A DNA stretch of 64,000 bases from Hyphomicrobium_A sp963726795 (GTDB taxonomy: Bacteria; Pseudomonadota; Alphaproteobacteria; Rhizobiales; Hyphomicrobiaceae): the NCBI GenBank assembly GCA_963726795.1, contig CAVSDD010000006.1, positions 248,001 through 312,000 on the forward strand, read 5' to 3'. This document shows positions 62,001 through 64,000 of this stretch, one piece after another (the first letter of the stretch is position 1; the number at the start of each line of letters is the position of its first letter). The notes under the pieces were generated by a model, which worked only from the letters and a program-made list of their open reading frames with translations, was not told the origin of the DNA and did not search any database. Position numbers and translations under genes: made by a program.

Positions 62001-62846
62001 TCAGTAGTACATCCTCTTGGATTCCGGCACCTTGTTCACGACGAGGCGCACCAAGTTTGTGGATTGCAGGTGCCGGCCGCATTCTTCGATTTCCGGCACG
62101 GTCGTCGAGCCGACAGCGGCGACAAGAAGCGTGCAGTCGATCTGCGGCAGGATGGCAATCACATCGTCGCTCACCAGCATCGGAGGCAGATCGAGGATGA
62201 CGACATAGGGCCGGAAGTTTGTTCTCAGGTCTTGAATGAATGTGCGCATGGCGCGCGACGACATCCATTCCGCTGAAGCCGATGTCGCTTCGGTTGGCAG
62301 CACCAGCACCGAATGGTTGCCCGCGCGAACCTGAAACATGGCTTCCGAAGGAGTGACGCGCCCCTCCAGCACATCCAGGAGGTTGACGCTCGATTTCACG
62401 CCGAAGCGCGTAGCGAGCTGCGGCTTGCGAAAATCCATATCTACGAGGACGACCGCTCTTTCCGACTGCCTCGCGATGCTCAGCGCCAAATTTATCGATG
62501 TCAGCGTCTTGCCGCATCCCTGGGTCGGCGAGGTGACACCCAGAAGATGCCAGGAATGCTGATCCATCGACTGCAGGACATGGGTTCGCAGGATGTCGTA
62601 CGATTTGGCACGTGCGTCTCCGACGTCGTGCCCGACGATGCGCGCGCTTGCCAAGTGCGCGTCGTCGAGCGTGATCTCCGGAAACGTCGTTTGTGCCGCC
62701 ACCCCGCCTTGCGCTGGTTGCGGCCGGTATCGCCCTGCTGCACCGGCCTGACCGTGCTCCGGGCCGGACCACAATAAGGGTGACGGATTTATCAATCGCG
62801 ACGACGAGGTCGCGGAAGGTTCACGCGCAGCATCCGGCTTTGTCAT
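62001..62846 (-). CDS. CpsD/CapB-type tyrosine-protein kinase-like ATPase
   Basis: A 281-aa BY-kinase-like ATPase: Walker A SPTQGCGKTLTSINLALS near residue 104, Walker A' VVLVDMDFRKP and Walker B VVILDLPPMLVSDD. The C-terminus ends in RMYY, so only a short tyrosine tail is present. It probably works with the adjacent Wzz-like protein to control chain length and export. The ATG at 62846 is chosen; upstream codons lie in the wzz-like gene. Confidence 0.88.
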   Translation of the reverse strand: MTKPDAAREPSATSSSRLINPSPLLWSGPEHGQAGAAGRYRPQPAQGGVAAQTTFPEITLDDAHLASARIVGHDVGDARAKSYDILRTHVLQSMDQHSWHLLGVTSPTQGCGKTLTSINLALSIARQSERAVVLVDMDFRKPQLATRFGVKSSVNLLDVLEGRVTPSEAMFQVRAGNHSVLVLPTEATSASAEWMSSRAMRTFIQDLRTNFRPYVVILDLPPMLVSDDVIAILPQIDCTLLVAAVGSTTVPEIEECGRHLQSTNLVRLVVNKVPESKRMYY

Positions 62847-62850
62847 GTCA

Positions 62851-64000
62851 CTACCCAAAAAGTCGCCCAACGAACGTGGCCCACAGCTGGTCGAGCGGGC
62901 GCACGAAGAAATGCAGGCATGCCAAGCCGCCGACCAGCACGCTAACCAGCGTAACGGCGCCCAAAGCAATCCCGTACTTCTGTCTGCGAAGCTCGCGGTC
63001 TGTCACGATGTAGGGAATGCCTTGAACGAGTGAAGGTGCGGCGATGCCGTATACGTCGCGCACCCCCCGAATTGAGTTGTCCAACATTTCCATCATGGCG
63101 ACGCAGCCGATACCGGCCAGCGCTGCAAAGCCGATCACGAGCACGAGCAACTTGTGGCGATTTGGCTTGAACGGCTTTTGCGGCGAGACGGCTTGCTCGA
63201 GTACCTCGAGCCGCTCCGAGAATTGCGCCCGCTCGAGATTTTCTCCGAGCCGGGCAGCGGAAAGCTTCTCGGCCGCCAAATCCAATTGTTTTTGGGTATT
63301 TGCCCGCTGGTTCTGAAGCGCGTCAGCGCCAGTTTCAACTTCTGCGGTTTGCGCCGCAAGCTTCTCCAGAGCAGCCAGCTGTGTCTTCAGTCGAATGACA
63401 TCGGGATGCGTAGGAGAAAAAACCGATGCCTTCTCCTGAAGCTCCGCTGTGATCAACGCGACCTGCAAGGAGATTTTGTCCGGCGCCGTGTCCGCCGTGT
63501 GCTTGCGCTTGAAATCGGCGATTTGTGCGTCGATCCCGTCAAGGTTGCCCTGCAGCCGCTTCACTTCCTGGGCGAGGAACTTCGTCGTCTCCTGCGCCCT
63601 GTTGGCGCGGTTGCGAGCGTCCTCGGCAAGAACGAGCGTGATCAGCTCGTTGGCAACCTGCATGGCAACTTCAGGCTGCTCGTATTCGAAGCCGACTGTC
63701 AGGGCAATTGTGAGCCCGTCGCCGCGCCGTGCTTGATTCAATTCGAATGTCGAGAATCGCGCACGCTCGCGCATCAAGTCGAGGAGCTGCGTTGCCGACA
63801 GACTGTTGCGACGGCTGGCGAACACGTGGAACTTGTCGATGATCGCCAACAGGTTGTCGCGCACCATGATCCGCTGTTCGATCACCTGGATGCGCTCGTT
63901 GGCGGTCGCGGTAAGGGTCGGTCGCACAAGGTCGGTCGGAATCTGCTGCGATTCGACCAGGATCTTTCCCTCGGCGAGATACATCGGCGGCAGCAGCAGG
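62851..64000 (-). CDS. Wzz/GumC-type chain-length determinant (N-terminus beyond window)
   Basis: At least 383 residues, open at the right edge. A periplasmic coiled-coil region (EYEQPEVAMQVANELITLVL, AQEVKRLQGNLDGIDAQIAD, SPTHPDVIRLKTQLAALEKL) is followed by a proline-rich motif (QAVSPQKPFKPNRHKLLVLV), a membrane helix and a C-terminal second helix. The N-terminal membrane segment lies outside the window. It is separate from the kinase, as in Gram-positive-like CpsC/CpsD pairs. Confidence 0.9.
   Translation of the reverse strand, partial: LLLPPMYLAEGKILVESQQIPTDLVRPTLTATANERIQVIEQRIMVRDNLLAIIDKFHVFASRRNSLSATQLLDLMRERARFSTFELNQARRGDGLTIALTVGFEYEQPEVAMQVANELITLVLAEDARNRANRAQETTKFLAQEVKRLQGNLDGIDAQIADFKRKHTADTAPDKISLQVALITAELQEKASVFSPTHPDVIRLKTQLAALEKLAAQTAEVETGADALQNQRANTQKQLDLAAEKLSAARLGENLERAQFSERLEVLEQAVSPQKPFKPNRHKLLVLVIGFAALAGIGCVAMMEMLDNSIRGVRDVYGIAAPSLVQGIPYIVTDRELRRQKYGIALGAVTLVSVLVGGLACLHFFVRPLDQLWATFVGRLFG

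Overview
The window looks like a chromosomal segment of a GC-rich methylotrophic alphaproteobacterium, most likely in the Hyphomicrobium/Methylobacterium sphere of the Hyphomicrobiales. The evidence is the combination of an archaeal-type tetrahydromethanopterin (H4MPT) and methylofuran C1 pathway (fae, mtdB, mch and cofactor-synthesis genes), a complete pqqABCDE operon (PQQ is the cofactor of methanol dehydrogenase), assimilatory sulfate reduction, and an alphaproteobacterial-type exosortase and exopolysaccharide locus. Species cannot be fixed from sequence reading alone.

Layout. 0-4.3 kb: end of an ABC transporter ATPase, then a plus-strand run of cofactor genes (MfnB-like, FolB-like, MfnE-like kinase, dihydropteroate-synthase-like, DUF447). 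4.3-6.4 kb: an SGNH hydrolase and an OpgC-type acyltransferase. 6.7-8.4 kb: a tandem pair of tRNA-like RNAs followed by a heavily frameshifted SPFH/Band-7 (slipin) gene. 8.4-17.9 kb: the C1 core (MfnF-like, HisA/F-like, fae, CitG-like, RimK-like, mch, ATP-grasp, mtdB, RFAP synthase, pterin dehydratase, folK). 18.7-22.8 kb: cytochrome c and pqqABCDE. 23.3-32.5 kb: sulfur assimilation (cysG-cysJ-cysI, a TauE exporter, cysH-cysD-cysN). 32.5-33.5 kb: a non-coding stretch with two tandem repeats and spaced palindromes. 33.5-44.5 kb: a double cold-shock protein, a DUF192 protein, a Clp-like AAA+ protein that reads as a fusion to a release-factor-like domain, tRNA-Pro, a complex I accessory subunit, an oxalate/formate-type transporter, tRNA-Arg and msrA. 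44.7 kb: an ABC-F ATPase. 46.6-64 kb: an exopolysaccharide/exosortase locus that runs off the right end.

How the genes work together. Formaldehyde from PQQ-dependent methanol oxidation is captured by Fae onto H4MPT, oxidised by MtdB, opened by Mch and passed to a methylofuran-dependent formyltransferase outside the window. Most of the surrounding genes make H4MPT or methylofuran. CysG supplies siroheme to CysI in the same operon, and CysHDN supplies sulfite. The last 17 kb encode sugar transferases, Wzz/Wza/CpsD-type chain control and export, a TPR lipoprotein, an XrtD-like exosortase and a sorted substrate.

Quality warning. About a dozen genes carry frame breaks that are cured by removing one base, nearly always an extra base. 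They are concentrated at 7.2-8.3 kb and 46.6-51.8 kb but also hit fae and folK. Because fae is central to methylotrophy, base-calling or assembly error is more likely than decay for many of them. Coordinates of broken genes are given for the repaired reading where that is clear.

Most interesting points: (1) the tandem tRNA-like RNAs, one with a GNRA-type tetraloop in place of an anticodon loop, next to an SPFH protein; (2) the AAA+ protein whose reading continues, after removal of one base, into a release-factor-like domain without the GGQ motif.
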